Below are positions 49,561 to 62,337 of a stretch of 64,000 nt of DNA, in pieces. The DNA lies in the NCBI GenBank assembly GCA_013399015.1, contig VWZX01001040.1, forward strand, positions 992,001-1,056,000, in the 5' to 3' direction. The notes under the pieces were generated by a model, which had not been told where the DNA came from, searched no databases, and saw only the letters and a program-made list of their open reading frames with translations. Both the position numbers and the translations under genes were made by a program. The stretch's first letter is position 1, and every line of letters begins with the position of its first letter. Source of the DNA: Galbula dea. Its lineage: Eukaryota; Chordata; Aves; Piciformes; Galbulidae.

Positions 49561-52500
49561 GGAGGTGGGAAGGGAGGTGTGGGGGAAGAGGAGAAGTATG
49601 GCACTCAGGCAGTTCATGAATGAGATGGTTATGGATGGTACATATCTTGAGGGTGCATCTTAATTTGGCTGAGTCTGAGTTGCTCTGTAATTAACCTTAG
49701 TTCAGGGGAGTCACCTTGGAGCTTGGAGGTGAAGAAGGTGATGTATGGACAGGTAGGTTGGGGATGTGGTTCTTTTCCTTCCTGTAGGTAATTACAAGAC
49801 CACTACTGAAAGGAGTGCTGCAAGGTTTCTCAGGAGGCTCTGTGATCCTTTTCCTTATCCTAAGGCATGATCAACTATGCCTAAACTATTTTGGACAGAT
49901 TTTATCTAACCTGTTTTTAAGGGACTTCATTGGACTCTTCCTAGCTATTTTGTTGGTTTTTGCAGGGCTGATTTAGTGTGGCAGTGCTCTCGGGTTTGAT
50001 ATCAAATTTCTGGAATCTCACAGACTTGTTTCCCTGGACATTTTGAGTGTGTGGTTCACAAACCTTGCTGTTGCAGTGATGGTAAGAGCTCAGCCAAAGG
50101 CCAGCCTCCAGACCACCTCTGCTTTTTTCCCTTAGGATTGGGTGGATCTAGCCTATAGCTTTAGCTGATGTACATACTTTCCTGTGCTTGCTGCCTGCGT
50201 GGGCTTTGGCTGTTGGCACGTGGAAACAGCACACTGACAGATAGTTACTTGCTGCCAGGCAACACTGCAGAACTCTTATGTGGCACTGTTTTTCTAGAGA
50301 CCCTCACTGTCAGCCCTTCTGCATCCCTCCTTACAGTTTGCCTGTTCCTTAGTGGCTGGGGAACAGCTTTGTTTTTTTTCTCCTTGCACATTTTAGGGAC
50401 TTGAGCCCCAAAATACACGTGCTTGCTGTTTGTTGCATGTATGCCAAGATTAACAAAAGAAGGCAGACATTGTAGTCATGGGACTTTTCAAAAACAAGAT
50501 CAATCTTTTTTGTCTGGTGCTCTGCTGAAGCCTACCTAAGTTTTGTTGGCTTCTACAGTGTCATGGAACCTTACACTGGAATGGCTGGGACTCCACAGTA
50601 AAGGCTTTTATTGACTTAAATGTGAAGTTAATTCTCCTAATGCAGCAGCTGCTTGTGATACATTGTTTTAATATTCTATTTTAGTCTGTACTTATGCTTT
50701 TAGCTTAAAAAATGTTTTTCACATTTGTGCTCAAAAACATAAGTGTTGCAGTAACCAGAGTTGAAGCTGTAAGTATTAGGTGGAGGCATGAAAGATGAGA
50801 ACTCGAAAATGGGTTGCAATTATGGAATAGCCAGAGAACTTGTGTTTGTTTTGTTGGTCAGTAGCATTGTAATTTTCAATATTATATTTCAGAGCCATTG
50901 AAAGTTGTAATGCTGATAGTATGCTTTTGTTTTTAGTTAGACTGTGCCAAAGCTTGAGGTAGTTCTTTCTTTACTATCATAGTGGAAAACCTCTACTCAA
51001 GCTCAAAAGTATTTTAACCCTGATGTGGTAGTTATGGGTGAGATTGACAGCCTTGGCTGAGGGGGAAAAATCTATCTTCCTACTACCACCAGGTAGTCTA
51101 AGCCTGAGTGCCTTAAATGACTTCATCCTACCATGTATTCAGACTGTCATTTCTGAACTCTGTTTAAGTGTGTAAATGCCAAATTTATGTCATCTCTACA
51201 ACATTTGAGAAAAGATACCCAAACCCCTCATATTCCTAACCTGACAGCTTTCTAAAAACTGACAATAGACTTCTGTGGTCAAATGTGAGTGAGAGCTCTT
51301 GTTTGGGAAAACACACCCAATTATGCTCTGCTCCTGTCCCCTGCCCCGCTTACTGCTTTATGCAGAAAGGAAATCAAAGTAGCAGAAAGATCTTAGGGAT
51401 GTGTGAATTACTTTGGTGTGATGAGTAAATTTCTTAATGTCAGAGCTCTTGCTGTCAAGTCCTGTACCCATTTGTTTTCAGCTCTCTGCTTTATATGAAC
51501 AGCTTTCTGTTGTTTTAAGTATCTTTCTCGTGCAACTGTTACAGACAGTAGCTCTATGCTAGGGAAGATTGCCTCGTGAATAAATTCTTAGAGCAGTTTG
51601 GTTTAATAAACCACTAAAAATTCCTGGTTGTCTAAGCAGACAGGCTAGTACAGCAACACAGTGGGTTTGGCAGAATGACTGACATCCCAGGCAGGGCTTT
51701 GGTCAGGATTAGAGAGTCCTTTGTACTAGTCAGGGAGCGGTGGCCATCCCTGCGCCAAGGCACTTCAAGGCAAAGTATAGGAAGGGTGGCAGCAGATGGG
51801 TAGAGTAGGTGGGAGTTCAGGGGGAGACTGGAGCAACACTAGTCAACATGACAGACAGAGATGTCTGCATGCAAGCAGCCTAATTTTGCATATAGCACTG
51901 GAACAACAACAAATCCCAGTAACATATTCCTGCCTGACACCTTAGCTACTGGTGCAGTTTAGACCTATCAGATGACAATACACCACATCACTGTGCTTTC
52001 TGGCACCAGGTAAAGCACCATGTGAAAATGCTACATCAACATTGTTATCTTTAGCATTCAAACTTGTAATCACAACAAAAAGTGTTGGTAATTTGACAAG
52101 TTGTATTTTTTCTGTAAATTCTATGTTGATTGGCAGTAATTACACTGTCCTCCTTTAATCCTGTCTTAACTGAGTCTTATATCAGCTTTTTCATTATTTT
52201 GTCTGGAATCAATGTCAGGCTGACAAGACTGATGTGTCTCATCCTATTTCAACCTTTTAAAATACTGGTATAACACTAGCATATTTTTCAGTCTTCCACA
52301 TTGCCCTTTATTTCAAGACTCATCAGAAAATCTGACTTCATTTGGCAGCTCTTGTAAGGCTCTTGGTAATGTGGCATGTAATGCCACAATGTGGACTTCC
52401 CTCTTCTTGTTGAACTGCTGTAGGTGATGAAGTTGTGGTCTTCAAGGAAATGTCCATACAGTGAAGTTTTTGAAGTGGTTGTTTGCTAAAGTGATGATGA

Positions 52501-52649
52501 AAGCAGTAAATATATTTTAGCTTCTTACTTAATAGGACAGACCAATTCCATGTGGCCATACAAGTAGAATATGGCATCTTGGAGGCATTTCAGTCTTCTA
52601 GTTTCTTGGGTTCTCTGCAATTTGCAGGCCAACAGTGTGTGTGTGGGTG

Positions 52650-52718
52650 TGTTACTTTTTAAAATTTATTCTTAATTATTATTTTTTTCCTTTTTTTTTT
52701 TTGTTTTCTTTTTTATCC
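52650..52718. repeat. T-rich low-complexity tract
   Basis: Almost pure T with scattered A/C/G, including a run of 12 T. It forms a strong polypyrimidine tract just before TGCTTCCCAG. Confidence 0.8.
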
Positions 52719-52730
52719 TGTGCTTCCCAG

Positions 52731-52783
52731 GAGATACCAAAGAGCTATTCAGTGGGATGAAGTTACACCTTCTGTAATGGGAG
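52731..52783 (+). other. Candidate cryptic or poison exon
   Basis: A strong acceptor (long T tract, then TGCTTCCCAG) and a GTAGTA donor at 52784 bound 53 bp. Joined in phase to the AMBRA1 exon ending at 49059, it would hit TAA at 52775-52777. There is no protein homology to AMBRA1 and no evidence of use, so this is speculative. Confidence 0.15.
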
Positions 52784-55700
52784 GTAGTACTGCTCTGCTG
52801 CAAAGTTCAGCAGTGTTAAGATGCCTGGCTGTGAATTCAAGGAACACACACCTCAGTTTTGTGTTTACCACATCCTACTGCTTTTTTAAAATTTATTTGT
52901 CCTTAAGCAAATATTTCTACCCACTGTTTGTTTTTTATTATTATTATTTTGTTTTGTGGTTGGTTTTGGTTTTGTTTATTTTTAATAAATGTCTCTTTGT
53001 CGTAAGTCACATTGTGAGCAGTAATCTGATAAATTTTGGCATCTAGTAGTAGTGAGAAACTACTAAAAATATATTTATTTCTTTCTTTAAATCAGTACAA
53101 ACATTTTAAAAAAATCCATTTCATTGCCACTCTCGTGCTTGTGCCATGGTGTTCACCTGTGTGAACTTTTCCTTTGGCTTTACAGTAATTGACTACTTTG
53201 GGACAGAGAGATATGCAGATGGTATAGTGGAACAGAGAAGGCTTTAGTTTCAGTTCAGTGGAAGCTTGGATGAAGAAAAATCAGTGTTTAGCAAGGAACT
53301 TTGCAGGAGGCTTTAAAAACTGACACAGATGCCAGTTTGTTGACATTCCTGTTACTCAGCAGGAGACTTGCAGATGAAAGTTTACTGGTTTCTGATAGTT
53401 ACCTAGCTTTGTGAAATTCTTCTGTCTCATGTCACTTTGTTTGGAAAGGCATCTATTCAGTTATATGCATCTGAAGAAACTATATTTTTCCCTGCATGAA
53501 CACAGATCATGTTTGTCTCTTCTGGCTTTGCCACCAGACTTTATCTGTTTAAATGCGATCCAACACAGTTGTTCTGAGTCCTCCACCTCATGGGGAGATC
53601 CAGACTCAGCATGGCTTAAGGACTGAGTAGTAGAATGCTCCACACTTACAGTTTTTGAGTGATTTCATTGCTATTTCAGGGTAATAGATTCAGACCAGAG
53701 ACTGAGCACTTACATACATGTATTCAAATAATGAGCTTTATACTACAGAGTTATCCATAGCCCATGCCTATGTCAAGAGCATGACCTGCTGTGACAGTAA
53801 TGATACAGCTTTGGATATCTCTTCTGGGGCTGGCAAACAAAGCTATCTGTGGACTTGTTGCACTGAAGTAGGGCTGAGGCTATAGATGAAGCTAAGAATC
53901 AGTTGATAGCCTGCCTTTAATTGGAATCTAGGACTTCAAAGTGTAATGTTAAGCTGTTGTTTTCCCAAATCACATAAGCTGTCCAGTTCTTCAAAGCTTG
54001 GCTCCCTGGGAGAATTCACAGTCACGTGTCTTTGAGTTAATTTCTGTACTTCAACAAGAAACTACTAATGCCTAATTGTTAGAGCATTTGAAGTTTTATC
54101 AGGATGAAAATTAGTGAGGGTGGTGGATAAATGTCCTCCTCTGACAGAAGATTTATCTGAGAATGTGCTAGTTCTAATAAGAATTGCCATATTGTCAAAC
54201 CAGACCCACTAGTTATGGTGCCTCCTGGTGTATATTCCCAATCTGTTAATCACTTTAGCTGTGTTTAGGGGTAATATTCAAATACAACTGAAAGGTTGTA
54301 ACCTAAAGCCAGTTGATATGGGTTTTGATGTGCCTGGATAGATACAATTGGATAGAGTATTGTTTGCTTTCACAACTAGAATTAGCCCAGTAACCTTTGA
54401 CTTCTGCTCTAATGATGAAAGCGATCATGGTAAGAGGCTGCTTTGGTGGCCTTGGAAACCATATTGCAGGCAGATTCTCCAGTTCCTCTGGCATTGCAGG
54501 TGTGATTGCCTCCCATAGCTCAAGTCTTCTTGACCTAATCCTGTTCTGTTGTGTATACTGTTAGTGAGCTGCTAATTCTGTTCAGAGATGCCCCCATTCT
54601 TCAAAAGACTTTGCAGTGATGCGCAAGCTCGTCAGAGTAGGACTAGCATGACTTGAGAGCTCTGGAAAGCCAGCAAAAGTTGATGGGAAGACATATTCCA
54701 GTTGTCTCTGACATACCCTTGTTTTTCTCATGATTAATAGAAAGGTATTCTCTGGCAAGGCTTTCTGTACAGTTGCCTGAGATTTGAGTGTTGTTTTGAG
54801 TCTGTACCTTTAGCTGTCCATCACTGGATTTTTGCTATTAGCTTGCTTCTTCCATTTCAGCTAAGACAACTACATGGATTTGGATTAGTAGCCTGATCTA
54901 ACCCTGCTTTACACAGTAGACATATCTATAGAGTAATAAAACCAATGAACATATCAATGTGTCTTTCTATGCAGTGTGTTTCTGTTATAAGCCTGTTGGG
55001 TCCTGCTTAATATGGAAAGATGCAAACCTTTGAGTAACCTTATTCTCTGTGGTCTTTCTGTGATCTATGTCTGTGGACGCTAACTGACATAAGAGGCTTA
55101 GGATATGCCTCAGGTTCTTCTGCAACTTGAGAGCTATAGATATCTGTCACCTTCACCACTGACTTGAGAACTGTTTACAATTTCTGTGACAGTGCAGCCT
55201 TTCATGCTGCAAGGAAGAAAATAGGCTGTAGTGTTGAATTGCAGATGCATGAACTCATTATAATAGAGAGCAAAGTGTGCCTTTATGGAACTGAAGAGAG
55301 GTATCCTTGGAATTGTTGATTTCCTCAGCATGATACAATTGGATTTTGGAAGTGTGGAGAAGACACTAATTGTTTAAGATACCTCTTGTTTTTATAAACT
55401 TGCTTCATGTGTTCTAATAAAACACTTGCAGCCCATTATTTTCAAGAAGATTAACTGCTGGACCTCAGCTGTCTTCTGCCTTTGCCTCTCTCCAACTGCT
55501 GCTTTCCTACTGCAGCTTTTGGCCATGAATTTTTTTAATGTTACTGCTTGATCATGTGGAGTATCTCATAAATAAAATCTTCTGATAGTTAGCTGTTATA
55601 GATGGATTGGATGAAGGCAGAATAAAGTCATATACTGTGAGTTAACTTTATCTTAGTATTAAGTCCATTGTTAGACTTCTACTTTATAGATTCTACAGCT

Positions 55701-56859
55701 GTGGCTACAGGGTTACACCACATCATGACTGTGGTCAGAAAGTGAACTTCTTAGCAAACATTCTTCAAATGCAATCCCTCTCCCAGGGAATCAGTTTGTT
55801 AATGCTTAAGAAAAAACAAAGCAAGCCTAGAAACCAGCTGGTAATACAGAACATCTTATGGCTACAGGGGTTGGATAGCTGATCCACAGATACTGCATTT
55901 TCACTAGGAGGCTCACTTTAGAACATATCAGTAATTTTTTACTGTATTGCAGGCACCAGTGAGTTTGTTTTTTCTGGCTTTGTACTTTGACAGTCCCTTT
56001 TCTCATGCTGCAATCTGTGTCATTTTGTACAGTTATGCCTTGGCTCAGTGGAGGCTGATAGGTAGTTGATGTCATTAACATTTGGATGATCCATTGGCCA
56101 TCTCTTTTGAAATACTATTCCTGTGCAAAGGTCCCACAGAAATTCCCAAGCTGGTGGCATTGGTTTTGGTTCAGATAAATGCTCCTCTGAGCTATAGGGG
56201 ATTTAGTTCTGTCTAGTTAGATGTCTCCTAAAAGTGAATGGTAGGTAATGTTGAGTGAAAAACATTAACATAATGCAACCTTTTCCATCATATAATGTAT
56301 GTGTTGTTTCCAGTTAGCCTTTCCCTCCCATCCAAAATATTGGATTCTTCAGTGAGAATCTGTGTGGTTACTCATCTTCATTTTGATGTCTGCTCCTTCT
56401 GTACACTGTTGAATAAAACAGCATAGCTAGAACACATCAGGGTACTTTGTGTGCTGGAATGGAAGAATGTTAATCTGACTGTTTGCATATAGAGCACAGC
56501 TTGCTCTGTGCCTCTGTTTATATGTCCTTCCATTCAGCCACAAAGGTGCTCTGTAGGCACAAACACTTCTCTGTTGTCAGCTGTGAACAGATCCAGTTTG
56601 AATTCTTTGATTGGGACATTAAGAGTGCGAAGCACTAGAGATTGAAGGGCAGAGGGAATGAACTTGCATCAGAACCCTTGTAAGATGCTCTCCCCTATCT
56701 GAATCTAGAGATTAGAGTACTCTCAAGGCTTTGAGTGACTCCAAAACTAGTTTAATTTCTAAAAGAAATTTGTAAGAATATTTTGTGTATCAATGTCTTT
56801 GTATGGAAAAAGCTGCCACTTCACCCCTGAGAGCTGGGGATTGCCTTAAATATTGCACA

Positions 56860-56921
56860 GTAAAGGTGAACTAAAGAGTCCAAAATAGTGGTAAAGGTGA
56901 ACTAAAGAGTCCAAAATAGTG
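56860..56921. repeat. Perfect tandem duplication, 2 x 31 bp
   Basis: The 31-bp unit beginning GTAAAGGTGAACTAAAGAGT occurs twice head to tail without a mismatch. Confidence 0.95.
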
Positions 56922-58526
56922 CAATTAGGACTTTAAAGCCTGTGCTTGCTCAGTCTATTTTGTTCTTGTCTGTCAATGACAGAATTCCTTCATTTGCAGC
57001 TCAAGCCATAGTTCATCTCAATCTGCTAAGTCTGGGAATGTGTTAATTGGGAGGCATGTGACTCAACTGGAAATAAGAATCCACAGCTATGAGCACTGTG
57101 GGGGGTATTTACACTAATTTTTGGGGCATCTGATTTGGCAGGCTAAGCTTCCTGTATAGTTAGCAGAGGAAAAAGAAGCTTCTGTTCTGATTCATCACCT
57201 GAAGTGAGCTGAACTTAGGTGCTTGGAATCTTCTGTGGGGCTGCTAGTCTGTTGCTGATTATGTCAGATGCTTTGGAAGAGTACCTTAATACTGTGGATA
57301 CCTTAGGTGCCTAAAATTGGGTGGGTTGCATCCTGCTCTGACAACTGAGTGAAGAAAGGATGATACCTAGAAGAAGAGCCTGAGCCAGAAGAGTTGAAGT
57401 GAAATCAGCAAAGGTGGTAAAAGAAACTAGGCAAGCAGGAACTCTGAGAGGGGGAAAAGCAACAACTGTTTGTTTTGTATGGAGGATGTTCTTCCATGTG
57501 TCCTTTACTTTCAGAAGTAAATGCTGCTGGGAAGAGTGGCAGTGCCAAGGTAGCATATAGCTTTAATCAGTGCTGCTTACCTCCTTTCTTTGTTTTCTAC
57601 ATTTATCCACTAAAAAGGTGGAGTTGCTTTCCACCTCCTCCCTCCCAGTATGCAAACCATACCACTCTTGACAGCAGAGTTTTCTTAGGAGGAGCTGTAC
57701 CCTTTTGCTGTTTCTGCAGGCTTTTGTTCTGTGTTTTTTTAACATTTATTTTCTTAAACTTATTCTGGACTGCAAGTATTACTGGGTATTTTGAGACCAG
57801 TCACACAGTGCATGCTTAACTCACTGCTCAAGATAAATGAGCCCTGCATGATAGGGATTTTTGTTTTGTCTTTGCCTGTGCAATTTGAAGTTGGTACTGC
57901 CACCCTCATTTGGTGTGCAGCACTGTGGCTAATTTAATTCTGCTAGCCAGGAGTATGGGACTTGGTTTTACAGTGTGAATGAATGTGCCTGCTGCAGGAG
58001 CCCTTTCTCAGACCACATCAGCCTCAGATACTCAATAAAGACTCATGTGACTTCCTCCTACATTACGCTGCTCAATGTTTATACTTCCTATGTAGCACAG
58101 TGTTGTAATCTGTTTATTCATTCCTTCCCCTTCCTACTCTGTGTCCCTTCTTACTGTGTGTTGTGCATTGATGTGACAGACTGCAGACCTGTCAGCAACC
58201 TGTATTTAGCAGAGTAGGCCAGAAGTTCTGATACTTGTTCAGAAGCTGTGCAAGGTGTGATAGAAGGAGGTACACTCCTTGTTGTTACTTAGTGTTTTGT
58301 CATGTCCACATTTTATAATCAAAACATGGCTGCAGGACTCAGCAGGGAGGGCTTTGGTATTGTAAGAAATGAAACTTAACATGTTCATTTCCTGTATGTG
58401 GGAAGATAATGCAGCCATTTTTTGGATGCAGCAGAGTTTTTTGCAACTGCAAAGTGCAGGTCCCAGATGCATTTAAAATACCATTTCTTGTGCCTCTCAA
58501 ACTAACATATTAGCTAAGCATAAGTA

Positions 58527-58558
58527 TGTATATATAAGTATATATATATATATATATG
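58527..58558. repeat. (TA)n microsatellite
   Basis: About 15 TA units with one AAG interruption. Confidence 0.9.
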
Positions 58559-58857
58559 CATAAGTGCTGCAATCAAGTTTTATTTATAAGTGAATTAGCC
58601 CTTGTGTATTGTAACTGGATGTTCTCTGGATCTTTCATAATGCCTTGCTCTTTTTTTTCCTTTATGTGTCAAAATGGCTTTCAGGAACCTACTTTGAGCA
58701 TATTCAAATAAATAAGTATCTACAGGACAGAATTTTTGGAAAAGCTCTTTAGGAAAGCAGACTTTGACCTCTTCAGAGATCTGCTTGGGACCAATACATA
58801 CTGTTTAACATCTTAATTTATCCTCCTGGTTGATGGATTTGAGTGCACTTCAAGCAA

Positions 58858-59676
58858 AACTGGGAGGAGTAGATGATGAACCAGAAGGTTGTGCTGCTAT
58901 TCAGAGGAACTGCCATAGGTTGGGAAATGGGCCAGCAAATCTCATGAAGTTCAGTGAAGAGAAATGTTAAGTCATGCACCTCAAGAGGAATTACCCCATC
59001 CACAGGCTGTAGACCTACTGGCTGGAAAAAAACTTTGCAGAAAAGGACTTGGACATCCTGGTGGGCAGTGAGTTGAATGTGAGCCAGCAAACATGCCCTT
59101 GCAGAAAAGAAGGCCAACAGAGTGCTGTGTTGAATTAGCAATAGCATTGCCAGCAGATTGAGGGAGGTGATCCATTTCTTCAGCCCTGGTAAAGTCATAT
59201 TTGGAGTGCCTTGTCTAGGTCTGGGCCCCCTGTACAAGAAAGGCATGGACATACTGCAGTGAATGCAGCAAAGGGCCACAAAGATGAGCAAGGGATTTGA
59301 GACTGGCTTGAGGGAAGAGGCTGAAAGAGCTGAGACTGTTTGGACTGTCTACTTGTGGGGTAGATCTCATCAGTGTGTATTAAAAAACTGAGGGAATGAA
59401 GAAAAGAGCCAGGCTTTTCTTAGTGGTGCTCATTGAAAGGACAAAAGGCAATGGACATAAATTGAAATGCCATGTTAGCATTAAGTTTTATTTTAACTAT
59501 GGGAGTGGTCAAATGCTGGAACAGGTTGCCCTAGGGTGTTGTAGAATCTCCATCTTTGGAGATAGCCAAGTTTGACTGGAGGTAGCTTGCTGTAATTCAC
59601 CCTGATGTGAGTAGGGAGGTGGACCAAAGCTTCTCCAGAGGTCCTTTCTGCCCTCCCATCTTCAGTGATTCTCTGA
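58858..59676 (+). mobile_element. CR1 LINE fragment, old and degraded
   Basis: It resembles CR1 ORF2 and 3' sequence: the GGTTGTGCTGCTATTCAGAG segment, then CTCATGAAGTTCA, a GTGAGCCAGCAAACATGCCC segment, the TGCTGGAACAGGTTGCCCTA segment, and a weak 3' end (GTCCTTTCTGCCCTCCCATC, AGTGATTCT). Many stops and indels break the frame. Its sequence type differs from the other copies and appears the oldest. Confidence 0.88.
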
Positions 59677-59964
59677 GTCATGTTAGTGTAAAGGAGCAGT
59701 GACATGATGTTTGAGTTCAGTGTAGGTGAGAATAGAGTTTCTTTTCGCTGAAGCCGTGTTAAACACTATTTCAGCAGCAGTTGCAGCTGCAATACATGCA
59801 TTGTCTGCTAAGCTTATGGTAAAAACCTTGTGATGGCTTCTATTGCAGAGGACTTCTGGCTCTTTCAAGGTTTGGCTGAGGGAGCAGATGTTACTGGAGA
59901 ATGCTTTTGTTACTAGCTTTCTGTGAGGATACTTATTTTGTGCCAAGAGCGTCCAATTTTCAGT

Positions 59965-60008
59965 TCTGGTTAGCTCAGTTTTCTGGTTAGTTCAGTTTTG
60001 GTTAGCTG
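59965..60008. repeat. Short tandem repeat, ~2.6 x 17 bp
   Basis: TCTGGTTAGCTCAGTTT is followed by TCTGGTTAGTTCAGTTT (one mismatch) and then a partial third unit. Confidence 0.75.
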
Positions 60009-61005
60009 AAGTGAAGGCTGAAAATCCCTCAGTTGCTTACTTCTGTAGCTTAAGTGTCCACAGAAAGAGTTGGTATGGATTAGCAGCTGTCCCTTATGAC
60101 CATAATTTGCAACTTTATTTCCAAGTGAGATTAGAATGAGCACAACTCTTCTGGTCAGTGAGTGCAGACCCACTTTGTTTTACAGGATATGCTTGATGAG
60201 TTCTGAGGTGTCAGGGGATTTTTGGCTAGTATCTGGAAATGTGACTGCACTGAGATTAGCAGGAGTTGAAAAGATCTGCATTTACTCAAGTGTGCCAGAC
60301 ACAGTCTGTAACTGGCTGCATTTCAGGAGTTGTGGAGATGTTTGCAGTACATTGTCCTTGGTTATGCTGCCCCATGAGAGGAGTTTATTAGAGAAATGTG
60401 TATGACTGTCTTCCACATGAGAGAGTCCCATTAAAGGGCTAAGAAGTCCCAAATACAAAGCCTTGAGGTGCTAATTATGCTTTTACCTTCATGTTTCCTA
60501 GAAGAGATGATAGTGCAATTGCAGGGTTATTGTTACTAGCCCCAGGTACGTAGGCTTCCATGTGCATTTGTGGAAGATAGTTCAAATGGGAACAGAGTGG
60601 TACTCAAAGCCTTGAATTAGGCTGAAACAACAGGTAAGATTGTGGGCAGTTAAAGGTCTAGGCCAGAGGCAAGACTTATTTCAGACAAGCCACCTGTTAA
60701 GCACTCTTAAAGACTGGAGTTCAGTCTGCTGCTGTTGACATTTCAAAGAACCAGGTGTTTGGGGCCTGGGGTCAATCCACTTCTGTCTGTTGATAGTAAA
60801 ATGCAGGGTGTGACAGTGGCAATCTAAATTTGGTTTATTTGGGGGGCAGATCTTTCCTGCAATCACTTCAATTGATGGTGCATTTAGGGTAAGTGAATAT
60901 TATTACAGCCCAGAGTGAGATGACATACCTTAGGACAAGTGATGTGTATCCCCTTTGCAGATTGTGAAGGCTTGTTTTGGACAAAGTAGTGACTCTGAAA
61001 ATGTG

Positions 61006-61110
61006 TTTGGGGAGTTGCATATGAACCAAGGGAATGTGACTTTTAATACTCCTTCCAATAGTGGGATAAAGTATNCTTTGGGGAGTTGCATATGAACCAA
61101 GGGAATGTGA
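61006..61110. repeat. Exact 34-bp direct repeat flanking an ambiguous base
   Basis: The 34-bp stretch starting TTTGGGGAGTTGCATATGAA occurs at 61006-61039 and again at 61077-61110. An N at 61075 lies two bases before the second copy. This probably marks an imperfect gap closure rather than biology. Confidence 0.9.
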
Positions 61111-62317
61111 ATTCCTGTCACAATGATGTAGCTCTAAGACCTCATGCAGGCAAGCAATCTCAGGAAGCATGAAACTGCTGGTATCTTTTTGTATGGTGTT
61201 ACTAATGCCATTCCAGAGACTGTGCAAATCCACGTGTGACTCTTGTGTCTGCAATTCAGAAGGGCTTAAAGTAGCTGAAGGAAAAGTAAGCTGTGGAAAA
61301 CTGCAGCTATAGAATGGCATCAGCCCAATGTACTTAGCCAATCAAAGAAGTAGTAGGTAGTTGTCATTACTTGATCAGTCTAGTTATATCTATGTGGGGG
61401 ACAGATTTGTGATCTTCTGAGCATGCTTTAATTCAATAGATAAAAGGCATGAAAAGCTGCAGAAGCTGATGTCAGACCAGTTTAGAGTGGAAGCAAGTGG
61501 CAGGTATTTGAGTGATACTGTTAGGGTTTTTTATTTCTTCAAGTCCTACAGCATAAAGCTCACTGCTTACCTTATGGTAGCTAATTGCTGAAACAGGTGG
61601 GGGTTTTTTTCCAGTACTTGGAATGTTTAAACTAGCAAAATTGTTGCCTGGGCTGAAGTGGAGCATAGTACTGATCACACAGTTCCTGGTATACATACAG
61701 GAATCTTGTTGGGATGTCTTCAGTGGGCCCAGTGCAGGAGAGATCCCACTAGCCATTTGCATCATGTCACAAGTCTGTGGTCTGTTCCAATGCCACATGT
61801 TGGAAGCAAGCACTGAATCTGAGAAAGCTTGTCTAGTGTATTTGCTGATGCAGACTGTCCCAATAACCTTCCCTTTGTGTTGCTGGTTGGGAAGCTAAAG
61901 CTGGCTTTGAGATTCAGAAAGGCATTGGAGAGAGATGATGATGTTCTTAAAAGTGAAGGGTGCAGGCTGATTTCTTTTGTGTGCATTGTTAAAGTGATTA
62001 ATTTCTAGATATCATATCAGGAGGGGTAAGGCTTTGCAGAAGCACTCATCTTTTTGTGGGTGGTGAGGGCCCCTTGGGGACCTGTCTCTTCGTGGGTGGT
62101 AAAGCACACTTAGCCATAAAAGTATTTTCTTACAGCTTGCTGCCTCCTTTTTAAAGGGAGAGAAGAAATAAAAAAATTACCCCTTCTCCAGAACACAAAG
62201 GAGAGGCAGGGACCTGTCCAATCTGCTGTGTGGAGGGTATTAATTCTCAGTGGCCAAGGCCACTTTTGGTTGTCATCTTTGAAGAGAGGTCATGATTTTT
62301 GCTTACAATTTTTACAT

Positions 62318-62337
62318 GGGGGGGGGGGAAAAAAAAA
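62318..62337. repeat. Homopolymer pair G11-A9
   Basis: A run of 11 G directly followed by 9 A, then CCC. It is a purine-only tract prone to slippage. Confidence 0.85.

Noticed and set aside
52720..53046. 108-codon open frame after a splice-like acceptor
   Set aside because: It does not match the expected next AMBRA1 exon and runs into T-rich low-complexity sequence. Only the short cryptic-exon possibility is kept as a finding.
58818..59291. 157-codon minus-strand open frame
   Set aside because: It is the antisense shadow of a degraded CR1 element.
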